A stretch of 64,000 bases of DNA. Origin: Mycobacterium asiaticum. Lineage in GTDB: Bacteria > Actinomycetota > Actinomycetes > Mycobacteriales > Mycobacteriaceae. The notes under the pieces are model-generated. The model was not told where the DNA came from. It made no database searches and was given only the letters and a program-made list of their open reading frames with translations. Location of the stretch: positions 62,001 to 126,000 of the forward strand of contig NZ_LZMH01000073.1 in NCBI RefSeq assembly GCF_001673635.1. Direction: 5' to 3'. Every line of letters starts with the position of its first letter. Within the stretch, counting starts at the first letter, position 1. Made by a program: the position numbers and the translations under genes. This document shows positions 9,995 through 17,465 of this stretch, piece after piece.

Positions 9995-10168
9995 TTACCC
10001 GAGCCGGCCCTGCTCCGGGACGTTCGACGAGATCGACGCATACGCCCGGCCGAGCGCATCCAGGACATGCTCGTCAAGCGTGCGCTCGTTGCGGTGCCGG
10101 TCCAGTGTCTCGATGATCGCCCGATACAGGGCGTCCGCGGCGTCGTGTTGTGTCTGTTTGGCTCCCAT
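9995..10168 (-). CDS. short conserved actinobacterial protein of unknown function
   Basis: 57 residues from the ATG at 10168 (GAKQTQHDAADALYRAII); an in-frame GTG at 10180 would add four residues. The sequence is helical, charged and without cysteines or membrane segments. It lies five bases beyond the convergent stop of the Rv3196 homologue and is divergent from the ABC1 kinase gene. I believe a similar short gene sits at this position in M. tuberculosis (Rv3196A), but I do not recognise a function. Confidence 0.62.
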   Translation of the reverse strand: MGAKQTQHDAADALYRAIIETLDRHRNERTLDEHVLDALGRAYASISSNVPEQGRLG

Positions 10169-10240
10169 GGCGCTCACCATCTACCACGCAGATGAATATT
10201 CGGTGCACTTGATGCGCTGGCCGTCGTGGATGATGGGTAT

Positions 10241-11572
10241 GTGTCAGAGATCAAGCGCGGCCGCGCGGCCCGCAATGCAAAGCTGGCCAGCCTGCCGGTG
10301 GGCATGGCCGGCCGGGCTGCCCTGGGCTTCGGTAAGCGGCTGACCGGCAAGTCAAAAGACGAGGTCAACGCCGAACTCATGGAGAAGGCGGCCAATCAGC
10401 TGTTCACCGTGCTGGGTGAGCTCAAGGGCGGCGCCATGAAGGTCGGTCAGGCGTTGTCGGTGATGGAAGCCGCCATCCCCGAGCAGTTCGGCGAGCCCTA
10501 CCGGGAGGCGCTGACCAAACTGCAGAAGGACGCCCCGCCGCTGCCGGCCGCCAAGGTGCATCGGGTGCTCGACGCGCAGCTGGGCACCAAGTGGCGCGAG
10601 CGCTTCAGTTCCTTCGACGACACCCCCGTCGCGTCGGCCAGCATCGGCCAGGTGCACAAAGCGGTGTGGTCGGACGGGCGCGAGGTAGCCGTGAAGATCC
10701 AGTACCCGGGCGCCGATGAGGCGCTGCGGGCCGACCTCAAGACGATGCAACGCATGGTCGGGGTGTTCAAGCAGCTTTCGCCTGGTGCCGATGTGCAGGG
10801 CGTGGTCGACGAACTGATCCAGCGCACCGAGATGGAGCTCGACTACCGGCTAGAGGCAGACAACCAGCGCAAGTTCGCCAAGGCGTACGAGGGACACCCG
10901 CACTTCGCGATTCCACACGTGGTGGCCAGCGCGCCCAAGGTCGTCATCCAGGAGTGGATCGAAGGCATCCACATGGCCGAGATCATCCGCAACGGCACCC
11001 CCGAACAGCGCGATTTGATCGGGGTTCGGCTGCTCGAGCTCACCTTCGACGCACCGCGGCGGCTGGAGATGCTGCACGGGGACGCGCACCCGGGCAACTT
11101 CATGCTGCTGCCCGACGGACGGATGGGCGTCATCGACTTCGGCGCCGTGGCTCCCCTGCCCGGCGGCTACCCCGTCGAGCTTGGTATGACGATCCGCCTG
11201 GCCCGCGACAAGAACTACGACCTGCTGCTGCCGACGATGGAGAAGGTCGGTTTCATCCAGCGTGGCCAGCAAGTGTCGGTCCGCGAAATCGACGAGATGC
11301 TGCGGCAGTACGTCGAACCTATCGAGGTCGAGGTGTTCCACTACAACCGCAAGTGGTTGCAGCGGATGACCGTCAGCCAGTTCGACCGCTCGGTCGCGCA
11401 GATCAAGACGGCCCGGCAGATGGACCTGCCACCCAAGCTCGCGATTCCGATGCGGGTGATCGCCTCGGTGGCGGCGATCCTGTGCCAGCTCGATGCGCAT
11501 GTGCCGATCAAGGCGCTGACCGAAGAGCTGATCCCCGGCTTCAACGAACCGGACGCGGCCGCGCTGGTCTAG
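10241..11572 (+). CDS. ABC1/AarF-type atypical kinase (Rv3197 homologue)
   Basis: 443 residues from the GTG at 10241 (SEIKRGRAARNAKLASLPVG), matching the start of the M. tuberculosis protein; a GTG at 10226 is upstream in frame. It has the UbiB/ADCK hallmarks: a KxGQ motif in GGAMKVGQALSVME, an alanine-rich nucleotide loop in TPVASASIGQVHKA, the lysine in VAVKIQYPG, a catalytic loop in MLHGDAHPGNFML and the metal-binding VIDFGAVAP. Such proteins are atypical kinases or ATPases linked to prenyl-lipid biology. Rv3197 has been annotated as an ABC transporter ATP-binding protein and linked to macrolide resistance alongside whiB7, but the sequence is not an ABC ATPase. Confidence 0.92.
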   Translation: MSEIKRGRAARNAKLASLPVGMAGRAALGFGKRLTGKSKDEVNAELMEKAANQLFTVLGELKGGAMKVGQALSVMEAAIPEQFGEPYREALTKLQKDAPPLPAAKVHRVLDAQLGTKWRERFSSFDDTPVASASIGQVHKAVWSDGREVAVKIQYPGADEALRADLKTMQRMVGVFKQLSPGADVQGVVDELIQRTEMELDYRLEADNQRKFAKAYEGHPHFAIPHVVASAPKVVIQEWIEGIHMAEIIRNGTPEQRDLIGVRLLELTFDAPRRLEMLHGDAHPGNFMLLPDGRMGVIDFGAVAPLPGGYPVELGMTIRLARDKNYDLLLPTMEKVGFIQRGQQVSVREIDEMLRQYVEPIEVEVFHYNRKWLQRMTVSQFDRSVAQIKTARQMDLPPKLAIPMRVIASVAAILCQLDAHVPIKALTEELIPGFNEPDAAALV

Positions 11573-11596
11573 CGGCCCCCGCGAGTCCGGGGCCCC

Positions 11597-11656
11597 GCGA
11601 GCAGACGCAAAAGCACCCGCACGCTCGGCGTGTCGGGTGCTTTTGCGTCTGCTCGC
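11597..11656. repeat. 60-bp palindromic intergenic element, copy A
   Basis: A perfect 22-bp inverted repeat (11597-11618 and 11635-11656) encloses a 16-base loop. The left arm begins GCGAGCAGACGCAAAAGC. It sits between the convergent stops of the ABC1 kinase and whiB7, and could act as a bidirectional terminator. A near-identical copy lies at 35006-35065 and a decayed one at 28084-28144, so it is a dispersed element, not only a local hairpin. Confidence 0.88.
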
Positions 11657-11657
11657 C

Positions 11658-11921
11658 CTAGGCGGCCTCCTTGCGAGGACGCCCACGTGGACGCTTCCGG
11701 CTAACGACCGATCCCCGTTCGAAGATCTCGCCGCCCCAAACTCCCCATGGCTCAGCCCTTTCCAACGCCGCAGCTAGGCACTGGCGCCGGATCGGACAGC
11801 TGGCGCACAGCGTCTTGGCGCGCTCGAGGTCCGTCGGGGTTTCGGCGAACCACAGGTCGGGATCGCCGGCATGACATGGCAGGACCGGCTGCGTCCGTCT
11901 GGGGACTGTCAGAGCCGACAT
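11658..11921 (-). CDS. whiB7: WhiB7, redox-sensitive transcriptional activator of intrinsic antibiotic resistance
   Basis: 87 residues starting at SALTVPRRTQPVLPCHAGD, matching the start of M. tuberculosis WhiB7. The four iron-sulfur cysteines are C16, C39, C42 and C48, with the CxxC in CASCPIRRQC. The GVWGGE turn and the C-terminal AT-hook RPRGRPRKEAA are intact. WhiB7 binds SigA and AT-rich DNA next to the -35 element to activate ribosome-drug resistance genes and itself. The open frame continues upstream to 12032, but that extension covers the attenuator hairpin and is leader, not protein. Expression should be controlled by the uORF and terminator at 11988-12193. Confidence 0.96.
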   Translation of the reverse strand: MSALTVPRRTQPVLPCHAGDPDLWFAETPTDLERAKTLCASCPIRRQCLAAALERAEPWGVWGGEIFERGSVVSRKRPRGRPRKEAA

Positions 11922-11987
11922 GTCCTGTTCACCTGCTTCCTGGTCGGTTGATTGTCTTCGCGATCCGGACCAGGGAGGTTGCCTCCC

Positions 11988-12030
11988 AAAAGAAATCGGC
12001 CACGGATCCGGTGACTTCGGGTCCGTGGCC
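11988..12030 (-). terminator. whiB7 leader attenuator hairpin
   Basis: On the minus strand GGCCACGGACCCG pairs with GGATCCGTGGCC with one mismatch, followed by GATTTCTTTT (11988-11997). This is an intrinsic-terminator arrangement between the uORF stop (12053) and the whiB7 start (11921). It is where transcription of whiB7 would stop when the uORF is translated normally. Confidence 0.82.
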
Positions 12031-12052
12031 ATTTGGCGAAATTAGGGGGTCT

Positions 12053-12193
12053 CTACGTCGAGCCCCGATTCACGGACGCTTCAGTCGCGGCGGCGACACG
12101 GTGCTTACCCGCGGCCGCCGGTGCGGCGGCATGCGCGCTGGGCAGGCGGGTAGCCGCCGATACGCCGAACACGCTCATGTTCGTAGTGATCAT
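12053..12193 (-). CDS. whiB7 leader uORF
   Basis: A 46-residue open frame (MITTNMSVFGVSAATRL...) starts at ATG 12193, preceded by a strong GGAAGGAGGG ribosome-binding site nine to ten bases upstream. It ends 23 bases before the attenuator stem. WhiB7 leaders of mycobacteria carry such a uORF; slow translation under ribosome-targeting drugs is thought to disrupt the terminator. The open frame extends upstream to 12361 without a better start, and that part would overlap the promoter. Confidence 0.75.
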   Translation of the reverse strand: MITTNMSVFGVSAATRLPSAHAAAPAAAGKHRVAAATEASVNRGST

Positions 12194-12240
12194 TGCGGGC
12201 CACCCTCCTTCCGGGTCTCGACAGAGGCCAACGTGCATCG

Positions 12241-12280
12241 AGAGTAGAGAATACCATCGCAGCCTGACAACCGATTTTCT
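12241..12280 (-). promoter_or_regulatory. whiB7 promoter with WhiB7-type AT-rich box
   Basis: On the minus strand a TTGTCA -35 (12265-12270) and a TACTCT -10 (12241-12246) are 18 bases apart. AT-rich AGAAAATCGG (12271-12280) lies immediately before the -35. An AT-rich box there is the known hallmark of WhiB7-activated promoters, consistent with autoregulation. Positions are by eye. Confidence 0.6.
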
Positions 12281-12299
12281 GACCTGCGGAAATGCACCG

Positions 12300-14408
12300 T
12301 CAGCGGGCTTGGCGAACCAGCTCCAGCACGTCGGGTCCGTACTGTTCGAGCTTGCGCGCACCGATGCCGGGGATGGCGATCAGGCCAGCTTCGTCGGTGG
12401 GCCGCAGCTCGGCGATCGCGATCAGCGTGTTGTCGCTGAACACGATGTAGGCGGGAACGTCCTGTTCCTTGGCGGTGTCGCGCCGCCAGTCTTTGAGCTG
12501 CAGCAGCAGGTCCTCGTCGACGTCGCCGGAACAGGATTCGCAACGCCGCAACATGATCGCCGCCGGCGTGGACAGGTCCTTGTTGCAGACCCGGCAGCGC
12601 GCGGGACCCCGGTTGCGGCGCGACTTCGGCGGTGTCGCCTCGACCCGGGTCTGCGGCGCGATGCCGTTGAGGAAGCGCGACGGCTTGCGGCTCTGCCGGC
12701 CGCCCGCCGAGCGCGCCAGCGCCCAGCTGAGCGCCAGATGCGTGCGGGCCCTGGTGATTCCGACGTACAGCAGCCGACGCTCTTCTTCGACCGCCTCGCT
12801 GTCGGGGCCGTGCGCGAGGGCATGCGAGATGGGCAGCGTGCCGTCGGCCAGTCCGACCAGGAACACCGCATCCCATTCCAGACCCTTGGCCGCGTGCAGG
12901 GAGGCCAGGGTGACGCCCTGGACCACCGGTGGGTGCCGCGAGTCGGCCCGTACCCGCAGCTCGGCCACCAAGCCGGGCAGGTCCAGCTGCGGGCGCTGCG
13001 CCACCTCGTCGTCGACCAGTTCGGCCAGCGCACCCAGCGCCTCCCAACGATCACGCGCCCGGGTGCCGACCGGTGGCTCGGCGGTGAGCCCGAGCGGCTC
13101 CAGCACCCCGCGGACCAGTTCCGGCAGGTCCGGCTGGTCGCCCTCGGCGCCGCGCTCGGCGGCGCGGCGCAGAGCCAGCAGCGCCTGCTTGATCTCTTGG
13201 CGGTTGAAGAACCCCTCACCGCCGCGGACCTGGTAGGCGATGCCGGCCGCGGTCAGCGCCTCCTCGTAGACCTCGGACTGGGCGTTCACCCGGTACAGGA
13301 TCGCGATTTGGGCCGGCGCGGTTCCGGATTCGATAAGTGCGGCGATCTGAGCGGCGACGGCGGCGGCCTCGGTGGCCTCGTCAGGATGCTCGCGGAACGA
13401 CGGCGCCGGGCCCGGTTCGCGCTGCCCGATCAGCTGCAGCTTGCTGCCCGCGACGCGCCCCCGGGCCGCGGCGATCACTTGGTTGGCCAGCGACACCACC
13501 TGCGGGGTGGACCGGTAGTCGCGTTCCAGCCGCACCACCGCCGCATCCGGGAAGCGCCGCGAGAAGTCGAGCAGGAAACGCGGCGAGGCTCCGGTGAACG
13601 AGTAGATGGTCTGATTGGCGTCCCCGACGACGGTCAGGTCGTCGCGGTCACCGAGCCAGGCCGTCAACACCCGCTGCTGCAGCGGTGTTACGTCCTGGTA
13701 CTCGTCGACGACGAAGCAGCGGTAGCGGTCGCGGAACTCCGCGGCCACCGCCGCGTCGTTCTCGATCGCGGCGGCGGTGTGCAGCAGCAGGTCGTCGAAA
13801 TCAAGCAGCGTGACGGCCTCGTCACGGACCTTCAACGCCTCGTACGCCGTGTAGACGGCCACCACCTTCTCGGCGTCCATCGGAGTGTCGCGGCCGGCGG
13901 CGGCCACCGCGCTCGCGTAGCCCTCCGGGACGATCAGGGACGCCTTGGCCCATTCGATCTCGCCGGCGAGGTCCCGTACGTCATCGGTGCTGACGTTGAG
14001 CCGGCAGCGGGCGGCCGCGCGGGCGACGACGGCGAACTTGGTGTCCATCAGTTCCCAGCGCGTGTTCCCGACCACCCGCGGCCAGAAGTACCGCAGCTGA
14101 CGGTGCGCGGCGGCGTGGAAGGTGAGCGCCTGCACCGCCCCGACACCCGAACCGAGCTGTGCCGCCGCGTCAAGCGACCGCAACCGCGACCGCATCTCCC
14201 CCGCCGCGCGCTGTGTGAAGGTGACGGCCAGCACCTGGCCGGCCGCGACGTGGCCACCGGCCACCAGCTGAGCGATGCGGTGGGTAATGGTGCGGGTCTT
14301 GCCGGTCCCGGCGCCGGCCAGCACACAGACCGGACCGCGCGGGGCCAGCACGGCCTCACGTTGCTCGTCGTCCAGTCCCGCGATCAACGGATCGGCCACC
14401 ACCGGCAT
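12300..14408 (-). CDS. uvrD2: ATP-dependent DNA helicase UvrD2 (superfamily 1A, zinc-finger and HRDC type)
   Basis: 702 residues. Walker A is AGAGTGKT at residues 31-38, the Walker B region is VVDEYQDVTPLQQ, and motif VI is RRLLYVGITRAR. The C-terminal part carries a tetracysteine zinc module (CRVC and CESC pairs) followed by an HRDC domain (LIAIPGIGARKLEQYGPDV), the mycobacterial UvrD2 layout. The ATG at 14408 gives MPVVADPLIAGLDDEQ, which aligns with the M. tuberculosis start and leaves ~100 bases of divergent promoter space before mrx1. In-frame ATGs at 14417 and 14486 exist but would leave less room. UvrD2 is a 3'-5' helicase reported to be essential in M. tuberculosis. Confidence 0.95.
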   Translation of the reverse strand: MPVVADPLIAGLDDEQREAVLAPRGPVCVLAGAGTGKTRTITHRIAQLVAGGHVAAGQVLAVTFTQRAAGEMRSRLRSLDAAAQLGSGVGAVQALTFHAAAHRQLRYFWPRVVGNTRWELMDTKFAVVARAAARCRLNVSTDDVRDLAGEIEWAKASLIVPEGYASAVAAAGRDTPMDAEKVVAVYTAYEALKVRDEAVTLLDFDDLLLHTAAAIENDAAVAAEFRDRYRCFVVDEYQDVTPLQQRVLTAWLGDRDDLTVVGDANQTIYSFTGASPRFLLDFSRRFPDAAVVRLERDYRSTPQVVSLANQVIAAARGRVAGSKLQLIGQREPGPAPSFREHPDEATEAAAVAAQIAALIESGTAPAQIAILYRVNAQSEVYEEALTAAGIAYQVRGGEGFFNRQEIKQALLALRRAAERGAEGDQPDLPELVRGVLEPLGLTAEPPVGTRARDRWEALGALAELVDDEVAQRPQLDLPGLVAELRVRADSRHPPVVQGVTLASLHAAKGLEWDAVFLVGLADGTLPISHALAHGPDSEAVEEERRLLYVGITRARTHLALSWALARSAGGRQSRKPSRFLNGIAPQTRVEATPPKSRRNRGPARCRVCNKDLSTPAAIMLRRCESCSGDVDEDLLLQLKDWRRDTAKEQDVPAYIVFSDNTLIAIAELRPTDEAGLIAIPGIGARKLEQYGPDVLELVRQAR

Positions 14409-14508
14409 GGCGTCCATCTTGACAGTCCCGGGCGACAAACCTGGCGTGTCGCCCCGGCCGTCGGGGTCGCGCTCGGAATTGTTCATCGCCCGGCTACGTT
14501 AAGGGGTC

Positions 14509-14763
14509 ATGACCAACGCTGCGCTGACCCTTTACTCGACGACCTGGTGTGGCTACTGCTTCCGGCTCAAGACCGCACTCAAGGCTCAGGGCATCTCGTA
14601 CGAAGAGGTCGACATCGAGCAGGACCCGGCGGCCGCGGACTTCGTAAGCTCCGTCAACGGCGGCAACCGCACCGTCCCGACCGTCCAGTTCGCCGACGGG
14701 TCGACGCTGACCAACCCGAGCGCGAATGAGGTCAAGGCCAAGCTGGCCCAGGTCGCCGGCTAA
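14509..14763 (+). CDS. mrx1: mycoredoxin-1, glutaredoxin-like mycothiol-disulfide oxidoreductase
   Basis: 84 residues with the CGYC redox motif at 14-17 (TTWCGYCFRLK), the cis-proline site TVPTVQF and the GGNRTVPT loop of the NrdH/glutaredoxin fold. Mycoredoxin-1 reduces mycothiol mixed disulfides using mycothiol. It is divergent from uvrD2, the same neighbour as in M. tuberculosis (Rv3198A). Confidence 0.95.
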   Translation: MTNAALTLYSTTWCGYCFRLKTALKAQGISYEEVDIEQDPAAADFVSSVNGGNRTVPTVQFADGSTLTNPSANEVKAKLAQVAG

Positions 14764-14823
14764 GGCCGACTCGGCCGATATGCGTGCACGGCACCGGGTC
14801 TGGTCGCCTTTACGATTAGCTGC

Positions 14824-15456
14824 ATGGCATCGGCGCTGGCCCGGCGAGTGGTTGTGGTCGTCTGCTGTGCATTGCTTATCGGTTGCTCGCACCACAACGC
14901 GCCGGCTGCGACGCCAACCGGCACACCCAGCGCCGACGCGCTGATCGTCAGCGTCGAAGAGGTGCGGCGCATCGCCAACTACGAGGAGCTGACCGCCCAC
15001 GCGCACGCCGACCTGCGGCATCCGCCGTCGGGCGACGTGAACGCACCCGGTCCGTGCCGAGCGGCCGGCACAAGTGACCTCACCTTCGCCAGCGGGTGGA
15101 CCGAGTTCCGCAGCGCCGGCTACAGCGGGGTGACCGACGACATCGACCCGGGCGGGCTGGCCCTGGTGGACTCGGTCAGCCAGGCCGTGGCGATCTACCC
15201 CGACACGCACGCCGCGCGCAACGCACTGGACCAACTGGAATCGTCGCTCAACGCCTGCGTAGCGCTGCATGATCCCAAGTACGACTTCAAGCTGGACAAA
15301 CCCAGCCCGGGCACGCTGCGGATCACCGACAACGGCTGGAGCCATCAGTACCGTGTGAAGAACGCGGTGTTGATGTCGGTGGGGGTGCTGGGCATCGAAC
15401 CGGCCGAGCGGATCGCTTCCACGATCCTTGACAACATCACCGACCGGATCAAATAG
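14824..15456 (+). CDS. lipoprotein with PknH-type extracellular sensor domain
   Basis: 210 residues. An N-terminal signal peptide ends in the lipobox ALLIGC (Cys 21), so export and lipid anchoring are expected. The remainder resembles the PknH_C sensor domain: motifs GPCRAAG, LVDSVSQAVAIYPDTHAARNAL, LNACVAL and NGWSHQYRVKNAVL, with paired cysteines probably forming a disulfide. Free lipoproteins of this type (LppH-like) are common in mycobacteria. I do not recall a copy between mrx1 and nudC in M. tuberculosis, so it may be lineage-specific. Its stop overlaps the convergent nudC stop by eight bases. Confidence 0.82.
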   Translation: MASALARRVVVVVCCALLIGCSHHNAPAATPTGTPSADALIVSVEEVRRIANYEELTAHAHADLRHPPSGDVNAPGPCRAAGTSDLTFASGWTEFRSAGYSGVTDDIDPGGLALVDSVSQAVAIYPDTHAARNALDQLESSLNACVALHDPKYDFKLDKPSPGTLRITDNGWSHQYRVKNAVLMSVGVLGIEPAERIASTILDNITDRIK

Positions 15457-16369
15457 CGGCCCAGGACTCGATGATCACCCGAGCGATCGAAATCGACCCG
15501 GGCAGAAGCAGTTTCGAGTCCGACCTGCTGGACCAGTCGCCGGCGTCCAGGGCCTCGCGCACCTCGTCGCGGGTGAACCAGGCGGCTTCGGCGATCTCGC
15601 CGTCGTTGAACGAGAACTCCTCGTCCGGGTCGGCCACGGCGTGGAATCCGACCATCAACGAGCGCGGGAACGGCCAGGGCTGGCTGCCCAGGTAGCGGAC
15701 ATCGCGGACGGTCAGGCCGATCTCCTCGCGGATCTCCCTGGCCACGCAGACCTCGAACGACTCGCCGGCTTCGACGAACCCGGCCAGCAGCGAGAACATT
15801 CGCGGCGGCCAGGTTGCCTGGCGGGCCAGCACGGCACGGTCGCCGCCGTCGTGTACCAGACAGATCACCGCGGGGTCGACGCGCGGGAACTCTTCCTGCC
15901 CGGTAAGTGGGTTGACGCGTGCCCATCCGGCCCGGGCCGGCTTGGTCGGGGTGCCGTCCACCGGACTGAACCGGGCGCTGTCGTGCCAATTGAGCAGCGC
16001 CAGCGCCGACGACACCAGTTGGCTGCTGGTGTCATCGATGATGCGTCCGAGCCGGCGCAGGTCCAGTACCTCGACATGTTCGGCGCCGTCTTCGGGCGGC
16101 TGCAGGGCGCTTCGGATCGCCCAGACGTGCCGACCGTCCTCGATGCGCCCCAGAAACACGGCCTCGGGCGGCGGTTTGTCGCCCAGTGCCGCGGCCGGAC
16201 CGAGCACCACCTTGCCGTCGGCCGCCAGCACCTGGTTGCGGGAGTCGACCCGGAGCAGCGCGGCCTCGGCCCAGCCGGCCGCGGCGGCGTCGACGTCGGT
16301 GCGCAATTGGTCGGCGCGGTCGGCGCCGACGCGCGACAACAGCGGGATGTCACGCAGCCGGAAGTCCAC
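15449..16369 (-). CDS. nudC: NADH pyrophosphatase / RNA NAD-decapping Nudix hydrolase NudC
   Basis: 306 residues with a perfect Nudix box (GFVEAGESFEVCVAREIREEIG) around residue 200. The NADH-pyrophosphatase signature follows as SQPWPFPRS. The family cleaves NAD(H) to NMN(H) and AMP. The four zinc-ribbon cysteines of enterobacterial NudC are absent in the middle region (ARFSPVDGTPTKPARAGW). The signature has Pro where M. tuberculosis, as I recall, has Gln (SQQWPFP), a change reported to abolish activity there. It starts three bases after the upstream potassium-channel gene, so the two are probably one transcript. Confidence 0.94.
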   Translation of the reverse strand: MDFRLRDIPLLSRVGADRADQLRTDVDAAAAGWAEAALLRVDSRNQVLAADGKVVLGPAAALGDKPPPEAVFLGRIEDGRHVWAIRSALQPPEDGAEHVEVLDLRRLGRIIDDTSSQLVSSALALLNWHDSARFSPVDGTPTKPARAGWARVNPLTGQEEFPRVDPAVICLVHDGGDRAVLARQATWPPRMFSLLAGFVEAGESFEVCVAREIREEIGLTVRDVRYLGSQPWPFPRSLMVGFHAVADPDEEFSFNDGEIAEAAWFTRDEVREALDAGDWSSRSDSKLLLPGSISIARVIIESWAAI

Positions 16370-16372
16370 GTC

Positions 16373-17455
16373 CTATCGTTCCTGGCCCTGGCGGACGTAC
16401 AGCAGCCGATCGCTGGCCTCGATGGCGTCCACCTCGGGCGCACCGATGCGCAGCAGCCGACCGTCGCGCACCACTCCCAGCACGATGTCCTTGAGATGCC
16501 GCGGCGAGCCGCCGACCTCTGACTGTTCGACCTCTCGTTCGGCGATGGCCAGGCCCTCGTCGGGGGTCAGCAGGTCTTCGATCATCTGCACGACGCTCGG
16601 TGTGGTGGTGGCCAGGCCGAGCAGCCGGCCGGCGGTCTCCGAGGACACCACGACCGAGTCGGCGCCAGACTGCTGCAGGAGATGCTGGTTCTCGGCTTCA
16701 CGGATCGACGCGACGATCTTGGCTTTGGGCGATATCTCCCGCGCGGTCAACGTGACCAGCACCGCGGTGTCATCGCGGCTGGCGGCCACGATGATCGACG
16801 CCGCGTGCTGCGCCCCGGCCAGCCGCAACACATCGGATTTCGTGGCATCACCACTGACGGTGACCAGTCCGGCGGAGGCGGCGCGGTCCAGCGCCGACCG
16901 GTCGGTGTCGACGACGACGATCTCACCCGGGGTCATCTCGTCGCTGAGCATGGCGGCGATCGCCGTTTTGCCTTTGGTCCCATAGCCGATGACGACGGTG
17001 TGGTTACGCACTCTGCTCCTCCAACGCTGGATCTTCAGTGCCTGTCGGGACGTTTCGGTGACCACCTCGAGCGTCGTACCGACCAGCAAGATCAGGAACG
17101 CGATGCGGAGCGGCGTGATGATCAGGACGTTGGTGGCCCGCGCGACTTCCGAGATGGGTGTGATGTCGCCGTAACCGGTCGTCGAGAGCGTCACTGCCGC
17201 GTAATACAGGCAGTCCAGAAAACTCAGGCGGTCGCCTTGCGAGTCCCGGTAGCCATCTCGGTCGACGTAGACGGTGACGGCGGCGATGAACAACGCCGCC
17301 AGGGCGATGGTGATCCGGCGGGTGATGATGCGGGCGGGGCTGGATTGGCCCTGCGGAATGCGTAGCACGCCGACCAGGGCGTAGCTGGGCTGGACCGTCA
17401 ATCTCTCATCGAGCCGCCGCAGTCGCCGCCAGCTACCCTTCGCCACGGAGTTCAT
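16373..17455 (-). CDS. two-TM potassium channel with RCK/TrkA_N domain (Rv3200c homologue)
   Basis: 360 residues. Membrane segments ITIALAALFIAAVTVYVD and VLIITPLRIAFLILLVGTT flank a pore helix and the selectivity-filter sequence STTGYGDITP. A cytoplasmic RCK Rossmann domain follows (VIGYGTKGKTAIAAML, then DTDRSALDRA and GDATKSDVLRLAG), with a short RCK_C-like tail. The family are ligand-gated K+ channels. It is packed against nudC downstream and lies ten bases from the adnB stop. Confidence 0.92.
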   Translation of the reverse strand: MNSVAKGSWRRLRRLDERLTVQPSYALVGVLRIPQGQSSPARIITRRITIALAALFIAAVTVYVDRDGYRDSQGDRLSFLDCLYYAAVTLSTTGYGDITPISEVARATNVLIITPLRIAFLILLVGTTLEVVTETSRQALKIQRWRSRVRNHTVVIGYGTKGKTAIAAMLSDEMTPGEIVVVDTDRSALDRAASAGLVTVSGDATKSDVLRLAGAQHAASIIVAASRDDTAVLVTLTAREISPKAKIVASIREAENQHLLQQSGADSVVVSSETAGRLLGLATTTPSVVQMIEDLLTPDEGLAIAEREVEQSEVGGSPRHLKDIVLGVVRDGRLLRIGAPEVDAIEASDRLLYVRQGQER

Positions 17456-17465
17456 GTAACCACGG

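Noticed and set aside
12033..14729. An 898-codon plus-strand open frame
   Set aside because: It lies antisense to uvrD2 with its complete motifs and starts inside the whiB7 attenuator. Long antisense frames are expected in GC-rich codon-biased DNA, and no domain is visible in the translation.
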